From Myxococcaceae bacterium (GTDB taxonomy: Bacteria; Myxococcota_A; Polyangia; Polyangiales; Ga0077539), in assembly GCA_004297725.1 (NCBI GenBank), contig SCUS01000180.1, forward strand, positions 51,328-115,327: DNA of 64,000 nt, read 5' to 3'. How positions within the stretch are numbered: the first letter of the stretch is position 1; every line of letters begins with the position of its first letter. Position numbers and translations under genes: made by a program. The notes under the pieces were generated by a model that worked only from the letters and a program-made list of their open reading frames with translations, did not search any database and was not told the DNA's origin. Shown here in pieces: positions 1 to 10,477 of the stretch.

Positions 1-24
1 AACCACCTCAAGAAGCGGAAGTAG
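1..24 (+). CDS. 3' tail of a gene entering from the left (partial)
   Basis: Frame 1 from base 1 reads seven codons (Asn-His-Leu-Lys-Lys-Arg-Lys) and then a TAG stop. This fits the basic C-terminus of a rightward gene lying outside the window and converging on the DUF1328-type gene. Eight codons cannot identify a protein and the frame could be chance, so this is only a note for whoever holds the flanking sequence. Confidence 0.25.
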   Translation, partial: NHLKKRK

Positions 25-28
25 GCCT

Positions 29-193
29 TCAGGTCGACGCGCGGCCTCGGGCGAAGAAGGACACCACCGCCAGGGCGAGGGCGACGAAGAACAGGATCTT
101 CGCGGCGCCCGCAGCGCCCGCGGCGATTCCGCCGAAGCCGAAGACCGCGGCGATGATGGCGATGACGAAGAAGACGACGGCGTAGTGCATCAT
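29..193 (-). CDS. DUF1328-type small membrane protein
   Basis: This is a 54-residue protein with two hydrophobic helices (about residues 4-25 and 28-47) separated by a Gly/Ala-rich turn, and a short basic tail. Length and layout match the DUF1328/YtjA family of small inner-membrane proteins, whose role is unknown and which often go with stress or envelope functions. The start is the first of two adjacent ATG codons. An AGGAGAG ribosome site lies 7 bases upstream, which rules out the longer frame. It faces the end of a possible rightward gene at base 24. The family call rests on pattern only. Confidence 0.75.
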   Translation of the reverse strand: MMHYAVVFFVIAIIAAVFGFGGIAAGAAGAAKILFFVALALAVVSFFARGRAST

Positions 194-218
194 TGGTGGT
201 CTCTCCTGGTGATGGGCC

Positions 219-587
219 TCAGGCGACCCGTCGGGGCGCCATGCGATGGAGGAGAGGAGCAGGATGCGGGCCGGGGGATGGTGCGCCGCGCCGCGCACGA
301 GGCACCGGGTGCGTCAGAGCGTCTTGTGACGGGAGCGCCCCGAGGGGGCGTTGGCGTCGGGTGCGCCGTCGCTCGGCGGGGGCCTCGCGGGAGAGCATGA
401 ACTCGCCGCCCAGCCAGGCCACCAGCGCGCCCATGGCGAGCGCGAGCAGGTCGACCGCGAGCAGGGAGGCCGAGGGCGTCGCGATGCCCACGCTGGCGCG
501 CATGAACGCGATCAGCACCAGCAGCACGAGGGGCGCGTGGGCCAGCTTGGCGTAGTCAGAGCGGTCGGGCTGGTGGCGGGTGTTCAC
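219..587 (-). CDS. Hypothetical two-helix membrane protein
   Basis: This frame encodes about 122 residues from a GTG start. Two hydrophobic stretches lie near residues 17-36 and 38-62; the rest is Arg/Pro-rich and low complexity. An AAGGAG sits 13 bases upstream of the GTG, which is rather far. The gene lies directly upstream of, and in the same direction as, the DUF1328-type gene, so the two may be cotranscribed. I do not recognise a family. The Arg-rich C-terminus could be non-coding read-through, so the true gene may be shorter or absent. Confidence 0.4.
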   Translation of the reverse strand: MNTRHQPDRSDYAKLAHAPLVLLVLIAFMRASVGIATPSASLLAVDLLALAMGALVAWLGGEFMLSREAPAERRRTRRQRPLGALPSQDALTHPVPRARRGAPSPGPHPAPLLHRMAPRRVA

Positions 588-798
588 GGGACCTTCGGTG
601 CTCCTTCGCGGTGCGCTCGTGGGAGGGAGGGGGGGGCCTCGGCGGCACTCATCGCAGTGCATCCCTCGCGCCGCCAGAAAGCGTCGAAGAGCGCGGGGAA
701 GACCGCTGGGGCGCCTCGCCACAGGCGTGGCGTAGATGTGTAGGACGGGGGGAGGAAGGCCTCCGCGCCCGGTGCTAGAGAGCCTCCATCCCCCTCCG

Positions 799-1458
799 AT
801 GAAGACCGCGATCTCTCTCTCAGGCCTCGTGTTCGTCCATGGCTGCGCCTCCGCTCCGGCGCCGGTCCCGAGACCGCAGCCGGTGGCTGCCCCGCCGGTT
901 CGGGTCGCGGAGGTGGCGCCCGAGCCTGCGTCGACGGCGTTCACGGCCTCGGCGGAGGACACCGCCGCGTGGGTCCACGCGCGCACGCTGCTCGACTTCA
1001 ACGCCCGCGCCCACTTCGGCGGCGGCCGCCTCGCCAGCGGGTTCTCGCCCGACCCGTGGACCTTCCCGCTCACCGCGGGGGGCGGTCGCAACCTGATCAA
1101 CGTCGCCGACCTGGGCATCCGCGACGGCGTGAGCGGCGAGCGCTGCGGCCGGGCCTTCGTCACCCGCCGACCGGACTTCCACTTCGACCTCGCCGAGGGC
1201 GCGGCGCTACCGCTGCTGCGCTTCTATGTGCTCACGGAGAACAGCTCCGACGCCACGCTGATGATCAACGAGCCGGGCGGTCGGTGGCGCTGCAACGACG
1301 ACCACCACCGCGAGGCCTGGGGCAACCGCCTCACGCCGGCCATCGACTTCACCAACCCGCTGCCGGGGCGGTACGATCTCTGGGTGGGCACCTTCGAGGC
1401 CTCGATGCGCAACGCGGCGACGCTGCACATCACCGGGCACGAGGCCAACCACCCCTGA
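799..1458 (+). CDS. Secreted lipoprotein, unknown function
   Basis: The protein has 219 residues. It starts with a signal peptide ending in a Val-His-Gly-Cys lipobox (Cys16), so it is probably a lipid-anchored envelope protein. A Pro/Ala-rich linker covers residues 17-50. The C-terminal third has an Asn-Glu-Pro-Gly-Gly-Arg-Trp motif, a CNDD tract, and a Pro-Gly-Arg-Tyr-Asp-Leu-Trp-Val-Gly tract. That resembles beta-sandwich domains found next to secreted peptidases, but no catalytic set is visible. The ATG at 799 is chosen because translation from it begins exactly at the signal peptide. It converges on the Cys-rich lipoprotein gene, with a hairpin covering both stops. Confidence 0.75.
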   Translation: MKTAISLSGLVFVHGCASAPAPVPRPQPVAAPPVRVAEVAPEPASTAFTASAEDTAAWVHARTLLDFNARAHFGGGRLASGFSPDPWTFPLTAGGGRNLINVADLGIRDGVSGERCGRAFVTRRPDFHFDLAEGAALPLLRFYVLTENSSDATLMINEPGGRWRCNDDHHREAWGNRLTPAIDFTNPLPGRYDLWVGTFEASMRNAATLHITGHEANHP

Positions 1459-1489
1459 GCGGACGCGCCCGGCACGACCCCTCAGGGGT
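1451..1489. terminator. Candidate bidirectional terminator hairpin
   Basis: A perfect 9-bp inverted repeat (ACCCCTGAG at 1451-1459, CTCAGGGGT at 1481-1489) encloses a 21-base loop. The arms contain the stop codons of the two convergent lipoprotein genes. There is no clear U-tract on either side, so termination is inferred from position and symmetry. Confidence 0.5.
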
Positions 1490-1919
1490 TGTTGCGCGCG
1501 CACATCGTGGCCGGGCCGTAGAGCGTCATGCAGTCCTGGTAGGGGTAGGCCATCGGAGCGCAGGTGATGCGCGCGGTGGGGGTGCTCTCCACGCAGGCGA
1601 AGAGCGCGTTGAGCTGGCTCGTGCAGGCTGACGGGAAGCGGCCCAGGTCGCTGGCGCACATGTTGGTGCAGCCGCTCTGGGCGTTGGTGCAGCCGGGGAC
1701 CGTCCCGAGCCGGCGGCAGAGCCGGGCGCAGGAGAAGCCCTCCGGGGCGCCGAGGTCCGCGGGCGCGATCGGGACGTCGCCCGCCGAGGGAGCGTCGTCG
1801 AGGGCCGGGAGCTCCTGGATGGCCCCGGAGTCGGCGGGGATGGACCCACGGTTGTAGGAGCTGCACGCCCCCGCGCCGAGGGCGGCGAGCAGCGCGAGCC
1901 GGATGCTCCAGGTCGTCAC
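1482..1919 (-). CDS. Cys-rich lipoprotein
   Basis: This 145-residue protein has a signal peptide with an Ala-Gly-Ala-Cys lipobox (Cys19). A short Asp/Ala/Pro linker leads to a compact C-terminal domain with about nine cysteines, including a CARLCRR segment. Such small disulfide-rich lipoproteins are common and uncharacterised in myxobacteria. It starts at a GTG one base after the stop of the TPR/PEGA gene, so it is the third gene of the kinase operon. The tight packing suggests it works with, or is regulated together with, the membrane kinase. Its function is unknown. Confidence 0.7.
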   Translation of the reverse strand: MTTWSIRLALLAALGAGACSSYNRGSIPADSGAIQELPALDDAPSAGDVPIAPADLGAPEGFSCARLCRRLGTVPGCTNAQSGCTNMCASDLGRFPSACTSQLNALFACVESTPTARITCAPMAYPYQDCMTLYGPATMCARNNP

Positions 1920-1920
1920 G

Positions 1921-2938
1921 TCAGAACCTCCCGCCGCAGACGAGTCCGTGATGGCCTGGGCTGGGCGCGCAGCCCAGCGCGTGGAGGGGCGCCCAGCGCG
2001 TGGAGACGTACCAGGCCACCGCCCCTGCGGCCGTGAGCGCCGCGCCCGCGACGAAGCCGGTGATCGAGACCGCGGTCGCCGTCTCCGCCCGGTTGTACTG
2101 CGCGGAGCAGTCGCGGCCGCTGGAGGTCAGCACCAGCGGCCCCTCGGAGACCAGCTCGCAGCCGTTGTCGTTGAAGGTGCCGACCGCGCTCTCGCGGAGG
2201 CCGAGCGCGATCGCTCCGGTGAGGATGCCGGCGCCGCCCAGGACGAAGCCCGTGGTCGCGAGGGTCTCCCAGGTCGCCCTCCGCTCGGCCCGCGCGCTGC
2301 GCGCCTGAGGGTCGATCACCGGCGCGGGGGGCTCCGCCGGGCCGGGCTCGATCAGGGGCGCGATCGGCGGCGAAGGCGGGGGCGGCACCGTGGCCTCGGG
2401 GGAGAGCTCGACGTCGACGGCGGTCACCTCCATCCCAGGGCGCACGGTGACGGTGCGACGCGCGGTGACGTAGCCGGGGGAGCGCAGCTCGAGGTCGATG
2501 GTTCCGGCAGGGACGCGGACGTGAAGCGGGCGCCCCGTGGTGGTGGTGGCCACGCGCTGCCCGGCGATGGAGAGCTCCGTCCCGGGGACGTTGGCGCTCA
2601 CCGTGAGGCTGCCCAGGTGGGACCTCACGGTCGACAGCGCCGCGTCGAGGCTGGCGCGGTTCTGCGCCACCCAGGCGTCGCTCGAGGCCAGCGCCCGCTG
2701 GAGGTGCTCCTCGGCCTCGGCCCAGCGCGAGAGGGCGCCCTCCGCGAGGGCCATGCGAGCGAGCGCCCTCACCTCGCCGGTGCGCTCATACAGCCCTCGG
2801 AACACCTCCAGCGCCTCGGCGTCACGGTGCTCGTTGCGGAGCGCGATGCCCCGCTGGTGCTCGGCCTCGGGGTCGATCGTCTGCGCCTGGGCCGCGCCGG
2901 CGAGGCCGAGGGTGATCATGCCTGCGAGGAGCGCGCGT

Positions 2939-2946
<8 letters not shown>
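1921..2946 (-). CDS. TPR and PEGA domain membrane protein
   Basis: The protein has 341 residues and a cleavable signal peptide (1-22). TPR-like helices cover about residues 25-90. A PEGA-type beta-sandwich covers about 110-180, with the Gly-Ser-Leu-Thr-Val start and the Val-Pro-Ala-Gly turn. A Pro-rich linker (about 185-215) and two predicted membrane helices with a Cys-containing loop follow (about 230-320). PEGA domains usually bind surface or cell-wall structures in multidomain envelope proteins. Its ATG overlaps the 3' end of the kinase gene by 8 bases, which points to translational coupling. This kinase-TPR/PEGA pairing recurs in myxobacteria and suggests a sensor or envelope partner; that role is inferred. 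Confidence 0.8.
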
Positions 2947-4444
<1,498 letters not shown>

Positions 4445-4594
4445 CGATTAGCCCGGAGGTCCCGTCGGCGACCATAACACGACCCTCGCGGGGCGCCGCC
4501 GAGCCTGGTCCATGGGCCATGACCGCCGCCGTGGCGGCGCTGACGGTGCATTCGGTCGCGGCGCGAGGGCCTCGATTCCGCTACCCTCCGGCCC

Positions 4595-4990
4595 GTGATC
4601 AACTGGCTCGCCCGCTCGGCGATGGTGACGTTCTACCCCCGCTCCGAACAGTTTCCCGGCATCGACGAGATGCCCCTCGACGAGTACCTCGCGCGCTTCA
4701 AACGCGAGTCGGCCCCGCTCATGTGGGCGGGCTTCGTCCTCGGGACGCTGTTCTTCCACCTCACGCCGCTCTTCACGGTGTTCATCCCGCTGCCGGCCTT
4801 CGCGCTGTCGGCCGCGACGAGGGAGCGGCACGCGCAGCGGCTCTCGTCACACCGGATCTACTACGTGCGTCAGCCGGTCTTCCTGCTGAAGATGATCGCG
4901 GGGCTGCTCTGGGGCGCCGACCCGGCGGTGCGCTCCAGGCTGGGCCTCGCGCCCTACCCCGCCGACCCGGGCACCTGGAGGCGCTCATGA
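4595..4990 (+). CDS. Small membrane protein paired with GMC oxidoreductase
   Basis: This 131-residue protein starts at a GTG. It has a central hydrophobic pair of segments (about residues 46-75) and basic flanks rich in Arg and Tyr. Its stop overlaps the start of the GMC oxidoreductase as ATGA, so the two are translationally coupled. The likely role is a membrane anchor or accessory partner for that dehydrogenase, by analogy with small subunits of membrane dehydrogenases; no family signature is visible to prove it. The 150-base gap to the divergent kinase gene should hold both promoters. Confidence 0.7.
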   Translation: MINWLARSAMVTFYPRSEQFPGIDEMPLDEYLARFKRESAPLMWAGFVLGTLFFHLTPLFTVFIPLPAFALSAATRERHAQRLSSHRIYYVRQPVFLLKMIAGLLWGADPAVRSRLGLAPYPADPGTWRRS

Positions 4991-6489
4991 CCCACATCGC
5001 CTTCCGGGAGGAAGACCTCTCGCTGGAGGTCGACTACGTGGTCGTGGGCTCCGGCGCGGGCGGGGCGACGGCGGCCAACGAGCTGGCCCGCGGCGGGGCG
5101 ACGGTGGCGCTGATCGAGGCCGGTCCGTGGCGAGACCCGGAGGACTATCCCTCGTCGACCTACGGCGCCATGCGCGACGTCTTCGACGACTGGGGCGTCG
5201 GCATCGCGCGCGGCCGAGCCCTCTGGCCCATCGTGCAGGCCTCCTGCGTGGGCGGCACCACGGTGATCAACTGCGCGATCTGCGTCCGCACCCCGGAGGA
5301 CGTCATGCTCCAGTGGGAGCGGGACCTCGGCGTCGGCAACAAGGCCTGGCGCGACGCCCTCTGGAAGCACCAGGACAAGCTGGAGGTCGAGCTCTGCGCG
5401 GAGGTGGTCCCTCCCGCGGCGGCCGGGCGATCGAGCCTGCTCGCGGCCAAGGGGGCCGAGGCGGTGCGCTACGACGGCCACCCGATGACCCGCTACGTGA
5501 AGGGCTGCGTGGGCTCGGGCCAGTGCCTCCAGGGGTGCAAGCAGCTCAAGAAGCAGAGCCTCAACCTGCAGTTCGTCCCCGAGGTGATGGCCCTCGGGGG
5601 CACCGTGCTCTCGTGCGCCCCGGCCGAGCGGGTGCTGCTGGAGGGGCGCCGCGCGGTGGGCGTCTCCGGGCGCTTCCGTGAGCCGGTCACGCGTCGCAAG
5701 GGAGGACGCTACACGGTGAGGGCGCGCAAGGCCGTGGTCGTGGCGGCGAGCGTCACCCGCACGGCGCCGCTGCTGATGGCGAGCGGGGTCAAGCACCCGC
5801 TGCTGGGACGGGGGTTTCGCGCGCACCCGGGCACCGGCGTGTTCGGCGTCTACGACCACGACGTCGACATGAACGTCGGCGCCACGCAGGGCTGGGCCTC
5901 GGTGCAGTACCGCATCGAGCCCGGGATGAAGGTCGAGACCCTCTCGATCCCGCCGGAGATGGTCGCCTCGCGCCTCGCCGGAGCGGGCAAGGAGCTCGTC
6001 GCCCGCATGGGCGACTACCGCCGCATGGCGATGTGGGTGGTGGCCGTGCGCGCCGAGGCCGTGGGGCGCATCAAGCGCGGGCTCCTCGGGGAGGTGAGCG
6101 TGGACTACAGCTTCGCTCGGCCCGACATGGAGCGACTGCGCAAGGGCCTCGCGCTGCTGGCCCGCACCCACTTCGCCGCGGGCGCGGTCAGGGTGCTCCC
6201 GGGCATCTACGGCCTGCCCTACGAGATCGGCCCCGACCAGGTCGACCTCATCGAGAACGGCCCGCTCGACCCGAGGTCGTACATCCTCATCTCGTCCCAC
6301 CTCTTCGGCGGCGCCACCATGGACAAGGACCCCACCCGCGGCGTGTGCGACGAGTACGGCCGCGTGCACGGCTACGAGGGCCTGGTGGTGGCCGACGCGT
6401 CGGTCATCCCGACGACGCTCGGGGTCAACCCCCAGCACACCATCATGGCCCTCGCCCGCTCCTTCGCCGACCGCCTGCTCGACGCCTGA
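4987..6489 (+). CDS. GMC-family FAD-dependent oxidoreductase
   Basis: The protein has 500 residues and no signal peptide. The dinucleotide-binding loop GSGAGG lies at residues 21-26, followed by the acidic Glu of ALIEAGP for the FAD ribose. Near the C-terminus are the GMC hallmarks: a VADASVIPTTLGVNP segment and the active-site His of NPQHTIMALA. These enzymes oxidise alcohols, sugars or sterols using FAD. A Cys-rich segment (KGCVGSGQCLQGCK, about residues 170-183) is typical of the long-chain alcohol oxidase/dehydrogenase branch. The substrate cannot be read from sequence. The start is fixed by the ATGA overlap with the small membrane protein. Confidence 0.92.
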   Translation: MTHIAFREEDLSLEVDYVVVGSGAGGATAANELARGGATVALIEAGPWRDPEDYPSSTYGAMRDVFDDWGVGIARGRALWPIVQASCVGGTTVINCAICVRTPEDVMLQWERDLGVGNKAWRDALWKHQDKLEVELCAEVVPPAAAGRSSLLAAKGAEAVRYDGHPMTRYVKGCVGSGQCLQGCKQLKKQSLNLQFVPEVMALGGTVLSCAPAERVLLEGRRAVGVSGRFREPVTRRKGGRYTVRARKAVVVAASVTRTAPLLMASGVKHPLLGRGFRAHPGTGVFGVYDHDVDMNVGATQGWASVQYRIEPGMKVETLSIPPEMVASRLAGAGKELVARMGDYRRMAMWVVAVRAEAVGRIKRGLLGEVSVDYSFARPDMERLRKGLALLARTHFAAGAVRVLPGIYGLPYEIGPDQVDLIENGPLDPRSYILISSHLFGGATMDKDPTRGVCDEYGRVHGYEGLVVADASVIPTTLGVNPQHTIMALARSFADRLLDA

Positions 6490-6490
6490 T

Positions 6491-8383
6491 CTACGGGACG
6501 CAGGTGAGCGTCGCGAGGTCGCAGCGCAGGCCCGCGTCGCACTCCGCCGCGCCGCCTGCGCCACGGCGGCACCGGGCGCCCATCGCCCCGACCGCGCCCT
6601 CGGCCTGGCACCCGGCCTCGCAGCGCGCGCCGGGCGGGCAGCGCAGCCGGTCGCCGCAGACGCCCGCGGCGGCGCTCGGGGCCGCGAGGCACACGCCGCC
6701 GACGCATCGGTGGCCCGCGTCGCAGGGGCCCGGCGCCCCGGAGCGGCAGGGGCCGCCGTCGCGACCGATGGGGTGGCAGGCGTAGGCGCCCGCCGCGGTC
6801 GGGACGCAGCGGGAGCCCTCGTCGCAGATCACGTTGCTGTACACGTCGCGCTGCGGGCACTGCCCGACCACCAGGCAGACGTGCTCCCGGCAGGCGGTGC
6901 CTCGCGGGCAGTCCTGCTCGTCGACGCAGCCGAGGGAGGGCGCGGCGACCTCGCAGCGGCGGGTGTCCGACGGGCAGACGAGGCCCGCCGCGCAGTCCTG
7001 GCCGGTGCACATCCCGCCGAGCGCCACCGCCGGGGCGCAGGCCCGGTTGACGCAGCGCTGGCCCTCCGGGCAGCGGTCGCCGCGGGTGGTGCATCGGCCC
7101 GTCGGGGGTTCGGCGCAGCGGCCGTCGACGCACGCGAGCCCGGCGTTGCAGACGCGGTCGTCGTCGCAGGTCTCGGCGGCCGCGCGGGTGCGGCGGCAGA
7201 ACTGCTCGACGCAGCGCAGCCCCGCCATGCAGGGCAGCGGCTGCCCGACGGACGATCCGCAGCGGGTGCCCTCGGAGCCCGGCGCGGTGCAGACCGAGCG
7301 GCCCGAGGCGTCGGGCGCGCAGACGCCTCCGCTGGCGCAGTACGAGGTGGCGTCGCAGGGCGCCCCCGCGGCGGTCTCCTGCACGCAGATGGCGCGGCCG
7401 TCGACGGTGCGGCAGGTGAGGGACGCGTCGCAGGCGTTGCCCTCGCGGCATCCGCCGTGGAGGGTGCCGAGCGCGACGCAGCGGCTCTCGGAGACGGGGG
7501 TGCGCACGTGGCAGCTCGACCCGGCCGCGCAGCCGCGGTTCTGGCACGACTCGCCGATGGCCGCGGGGGCGTCGCAGGAGAAGCCGATGGCGCCGCAGAC
7601 GAGCCCGGTGTCGCAGTCGCGGAGGGGGCCGCGGCACAGCCCCCCCTGGGCGCCGCGGGCCACGCAGGTCGGGGCCGCGGAGCCGACGGCGGTGCAGTCC
7701 GAGCGCGCCGGGCAGAGCTGCTCCCGGTCGGTGGTCGAGGGGGCGCAGGCCTGGCCGTAGGCGCTCTGCTCGACCATGCGCACCGCCACGCGGAGCGCGG
7801 GCACCGCGGTGGTGCGGACGCCGGCGCCGGCGTAGTTGAAGCTCCAGGCGAGGGCGATGTACTGCGTGCCCGCCTCGACGCGGAACTCGAACTCCGAGCG
7901 GGTGTGCTCGGGGTCGGTCTCGAAGGTGGCGACGGAGCACTCCCGGGCGGGCGCGTCCCAGGCGCAGCGCTCGACCCGGCGGGCCGAGAGGTAGGCGCTG
8001 GCGATCATCTCCTGGGTCCAGTCGGAGCGGTCGCGCTCGACGCGCATGCGGAGGATGCCCGCGCGAGGCGCCGTCCACTGCACCAGCGCGGCGTTGTAGA
8101 CCGCCCCGCCGCAGGTCGGGATCGGGCTCAGCTGCTGCGCCTCCGAGGCGCGGGAGAACTCCACCCACCCGGCCGTCCCCTGCGGGGTGGTGACGCCGTC
8201 GCGGTCGAGGTCGAGCCTGGGTTCGAGCGAGCAGCTTCCCGAGGGGGCGTCCGTCGCCGGGGCGTCGGAGGCCGCGTCGCTCGCGGGCCCGGCGTCGGGG
8301 CCGGGGGTCGCGGGTGTCTCCGTGCATGCGGCCCCGAGGGAGAGCACCACGCAGCCGAGACCCCAAGCGCGTCGCCAATTCAT
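6491..8383 (-). CDS. Large Cys-rich lipoprotein with EB/Dickkopf-like repeats
   Basis: This 630-residue lipoprotein has a signal peptide ending in Gly-Ala-Ala-Cys and an Asp/Ala/Pro linker. An N-terminal non-repetitive domain reaches to about residue 210. The remaining 400 residues hold many repeats of about 40 residues with regularly spaced cysteines (patterns such as CxxG-x2-CDx-GLxC and CVxGxC). They resemble EB/Dickkopf-like disulfide modules that are frequent in myxobacterial surface proteins. It ends 2 bases from the convergent GMC gene. The start at 8383 is chosen because it is the ATG directly before the signal peptide. A surface or outer-membrane role is inferred. Confidence 0.8.
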   Translation of the reverse strand: MNWRRAWGLGCVVLSLGAACTETPATPGPDAGPASDAASDAPATDAPSGSCSLEPRLDLDRDGVTTPQGTAGWVEFSRASEAQQLSPIPTCGGAVYNAALVQWTAPRAGILRMRVERDRSDWTQEMIASAYLSARRVERCAWDAPARECSVATFETDPEHTRSEFEFRVEAGTQYIALAWSFNYAGAGVRTTAVPALRVAVRMVEQSAYGQACAPSTTDREQLCPARSDCTAVGSAAPTCVARGAQGGLCRGPLRDCDTGLVCGAIGFSCDAPAAIGESCQNRGCAAGSSCHVRTPVSESRCVALGTLHGGCREGNACDASLTCRTVDGRAICVQETAAGAPCDATSYCASGGVCAPDASGRSVCTAPGSEGTRCGSSVGQPLPCMAGLRCVEQFCRRTRAAAETCDDDRVCNAGLACVDGRCAEPPTGRCTTRGDRCPEGQRCVNRACAPAVALGGMCTGQDCAAGLVCPSDTRRCEVAAPSLGCVDEQDCPRGTACREHVCLVVGQCPQRDVYSNVICDEGSRCVPTAAGAYACHPIGRDGGPCRSGAPGPCDAGHRCVGGVCLAAPSAAAGVCGDRLRCPPGARCEAGCQAEGAVGAMGARCRRGAGGAAECDAGLRCDLATLTCVP

Positions 8384-8523
8384 GCGAGCGATCGTGCCGT
8401 CGTTCGAGCACCGTGGCAATCGACACCTTCGCGGCGACGGAGCTGACCCGCGCCCTCGGGGGCAAAGCTCCGCACTTCCGGCGCCCGTCCCTCGTGGGCT
8501 AGTGTCGCTCCCCAGGAACGGCC

Positions 8524-10422
8524 ATGCGATCACTCCTCCTCACTGTCATCCTTGGCTGGTTCTTCGCGCTCTCGGGCTGCGCTCGCGACCGGCCGCCCGC
8601 GCTGGGCTCCTTCGAGCTCGACGGCTACGTGCCCCTCGACGCCGCCGACGACCTCGCGAGGCAGACCTTCGACATCGTCCCGGTCGACATCCCGGTGCGC
8701 GACATCCCCCCGGCCGACGTGCCCATCGCGGTCGGGATGAACTGCACCTCCGACGCGGAGTGCGCCTTCGGGGCGCGCTGCCTCCAGGGGCGCTGCGCGC
8801 TCGACACCTGCCGCACCACCGACAACCCCTGCGGCCCCGGCTCGCGCTGCGACATGCGCTGCGTCCCGACCCGCGACCTCTGCGACGGCGTCCCCTGCGG
8901 CAGGGAGCAGACCTGCTTCCTCGGCCGCTGCACCCCGGGCTGCTTCCCGGCGCCCTGCTCCGGCATCTCCTGCCCGGCGGGCCAGTTCTGCGACGACACC
9001 ACCGGCGGCTGCGCGCCCATCGTCCCGTGCACCGGCGCCTGCCAGCCCGACTACGCCTGCCATGTGCAGTGCCTGCCTCGCTCCAACTGCGACGGGGTGC
9101 GCTGCGAGCCGACGGAGGTCTGCGCCGACGGTCGCTGTGTCCCCAACCCCTGCGCGGGCGTCAGCTGCTCTCCCGGATCGCTCTGCGTCGCAGGCCGCTG
9201 CGTCGACACCTGCGCCTGCAACCCGCCCTGCAACCGCTCCTCGCGCGACCGCTGCGTGGTGGGCCAGTGCCAGTGCGCCCGCAACTGCGTGGCGGGCGGC
9301 GCGTGCGGCGCGGACGACGGCTGCGGCGGTCGCTGCGTCGGCGCGTGCTCCAACCCCTTCTCCGTCTGCGATGCGCTGACGGCCACCTGCAACTGCACGC
9401 CTCGGTGCACCGCCGACACGCCCTGCGGCGACCCCGACGGCTGCGGCGGTACCTGCAACCTGGGCGGCTGCCCGCCCGGCTTCAGCTGCAACGCGACGAC
9501 CCGCACCTGCGTGTGCATGCCGCACTGCCCGCCGGTCGAGGAGTTCGCCAACGTGGCCTGCGGGCAGAGCGTGGCCAACCTCTGCTCGGGCGGTCCGTCG
9601 TGCGGCACCGGCACCCGCTGCGCGATGATGGGGCAGCACTGCAACGACATGGGGCGCTGCGTGGCCGACGAGGAGCCGCCGGACGGTGGGATGGAAGACG
9701 GCGGCGGCATGGACGACGGCGGCGACGGCGGCGGCGGCTGCCCCGGCGGACGCACCGACTGCGGCGGGAGCTGCTTCGACCTGCAGACCAACCGCAACCA
9801 CTGCGGCGCCTGCGACAACCGCTGCCCCGCCGAGACGACCTGCACCGCGGGCGTCTGCACCTGCCCCGGGACGGGGACGCTTTGCGGCGATCGCTGCGTC
9901 AACACCCAGAGCGACAACGGCAACTGCGGCGCCTGCGGCAACGCGTGCCCGGCGCTCTCCTCCTGCACCGGGGGGATGTGCTCGTGCGTGCCTCACTGCG
10001 ACACCGATCCGAGCCTCGTCGAGTGCGGGATGGATGTTCCCAACGCGTGCCCGGGCGGCCCCGCCTGCGGCCGGGGAACGCGCTGCGCCGCGGGCTCGCT
10101 CTGCGACCCGATGACGCGGCGGTGCGTGTGCATCCCGCTCTGCCCGCCGGGCGTCCGCTGCGGGGTCACCGACGGCTGCGGCGGAACCTGCATCGGCAGC
10201 TGCAACACCGGCGAGGCCTGCGCGCGCGACCCGATGGACGAGACCCGCTACTTCTGCTCGAGCGCTGGCTGCGTGGGCGGCTGCGCCTGCAACGAGGTCT
10301 GCTCGATGAACCGCTGCGTCGCCGTCACCTGCGCCAACGGAACGAGCCCGTGCCCCTGCCAGTGCTGCCCGGTCGGTCAGCGGTGCGTGGGCGGCTCGGC
10401 GTGCATGCCGATCCCGCCGTAG
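8524..10422 (+). CDS. Large Cys-rich lipoprotein
   Basis: The protein has 632 residues, with a signal peptide ending in Leu-Ser-Gly-Cys (Cys19). An Asp/Pro-rich spacer (about 30-75) contains repeated Val-Asp-Ile-Pro-like units. About 550 residues of cysteine-dense modules follow, including recurring DGCGGxC and CGxxGxxC motifs and an Asp/Gly-rich linker near residue 400. It is divergent from the other Cys-rich lipoprotein (141-base gap) and of nearly equal size, so the two may form a coregulated pair. No catalytic motif is visible. A structural or adhesive surface role is possible but inferred. Confidence 0.8.
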   Translation: MRSLLLTVILGWFFALSGCARDRPPALGSFELDGYVPLDAADDLARQTFDIVPVDIPVRDIPPADVPIAVGMNCTSDAECAFGARCLQGRCALDTCRTTDNPCGPGSRCDMRCVPTRDLCDGVPCGREQTCFLGRCTPGCFPAPCSGISCPAGQFCDDTTGGCAPIVPCTGACQPDYACHVQCLPRSNCDGVRCEPTEVCADGRCVPNPCAGVSCSPGSLCVAGRCVDTCACNPPCNRSSRDRCVVGQCQCARNCVAGGACGADDGCGGRCVGACSNPFSVCDALTATCNCTPRCTADTPCGDPDGCGGTCNLGGCPPGFSCNATTRTCVCMPHCPPVEEFANVACGQSVANLCSGGPSCGTGTRCAMMGQHCNDMGRCVADEEPPDGGMEDGGGMDDGGDGGGGCPGGRTDCGGSCFDLQTNRNHCGACDNRCPAETTCTAGVCTCPGTGTLCGDRCVNTQSDNGNCGACGNACPALSSCTGGMCSCVPHCDTDPSLVECGMDVPNACPGGPACGRGTRCAAGSLCDPMTRRCVCIPLCPPGVRCGVTDGCGGTCIGSCNTGEACARDPMDETRYFCSSAGCVGGCACNEVCSMNRCVAVTCANGTSPCPCQCCPVGQRCVGGSACMPIPP

Positions 10423-10427
10423 GGCTC

Positions 10428-10477
10428 AAAAAAGGGGGGAGCGCAGAGGGCTGGAACGAAGACCCGGGGGGGTCTTC
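10428..10477 (-). terminator. Hairpin between convergent lipoprotein genes
   Basis: An 8-bp perfect stem (GAAGACCC at 10458-10465, GGGTCTTC at 10470-10477) with a GGGG loop sits at the end of the leftward repeat lipoprotein gene. A run of six A on the + strand (10428-10433), read as U in the leftward transcript, lies 24 bases beyond. That is farther than in a classic intrinsic terminator. Confidence 0.5.

Noticed and set aside
219..1163. Long leftward frame extending across the lipoprotein gene at 799-1458
   Set aside because: Only the part below 587 looks like a protein. The upstream part is antisense to the lipoprotein signal peptide and domain.
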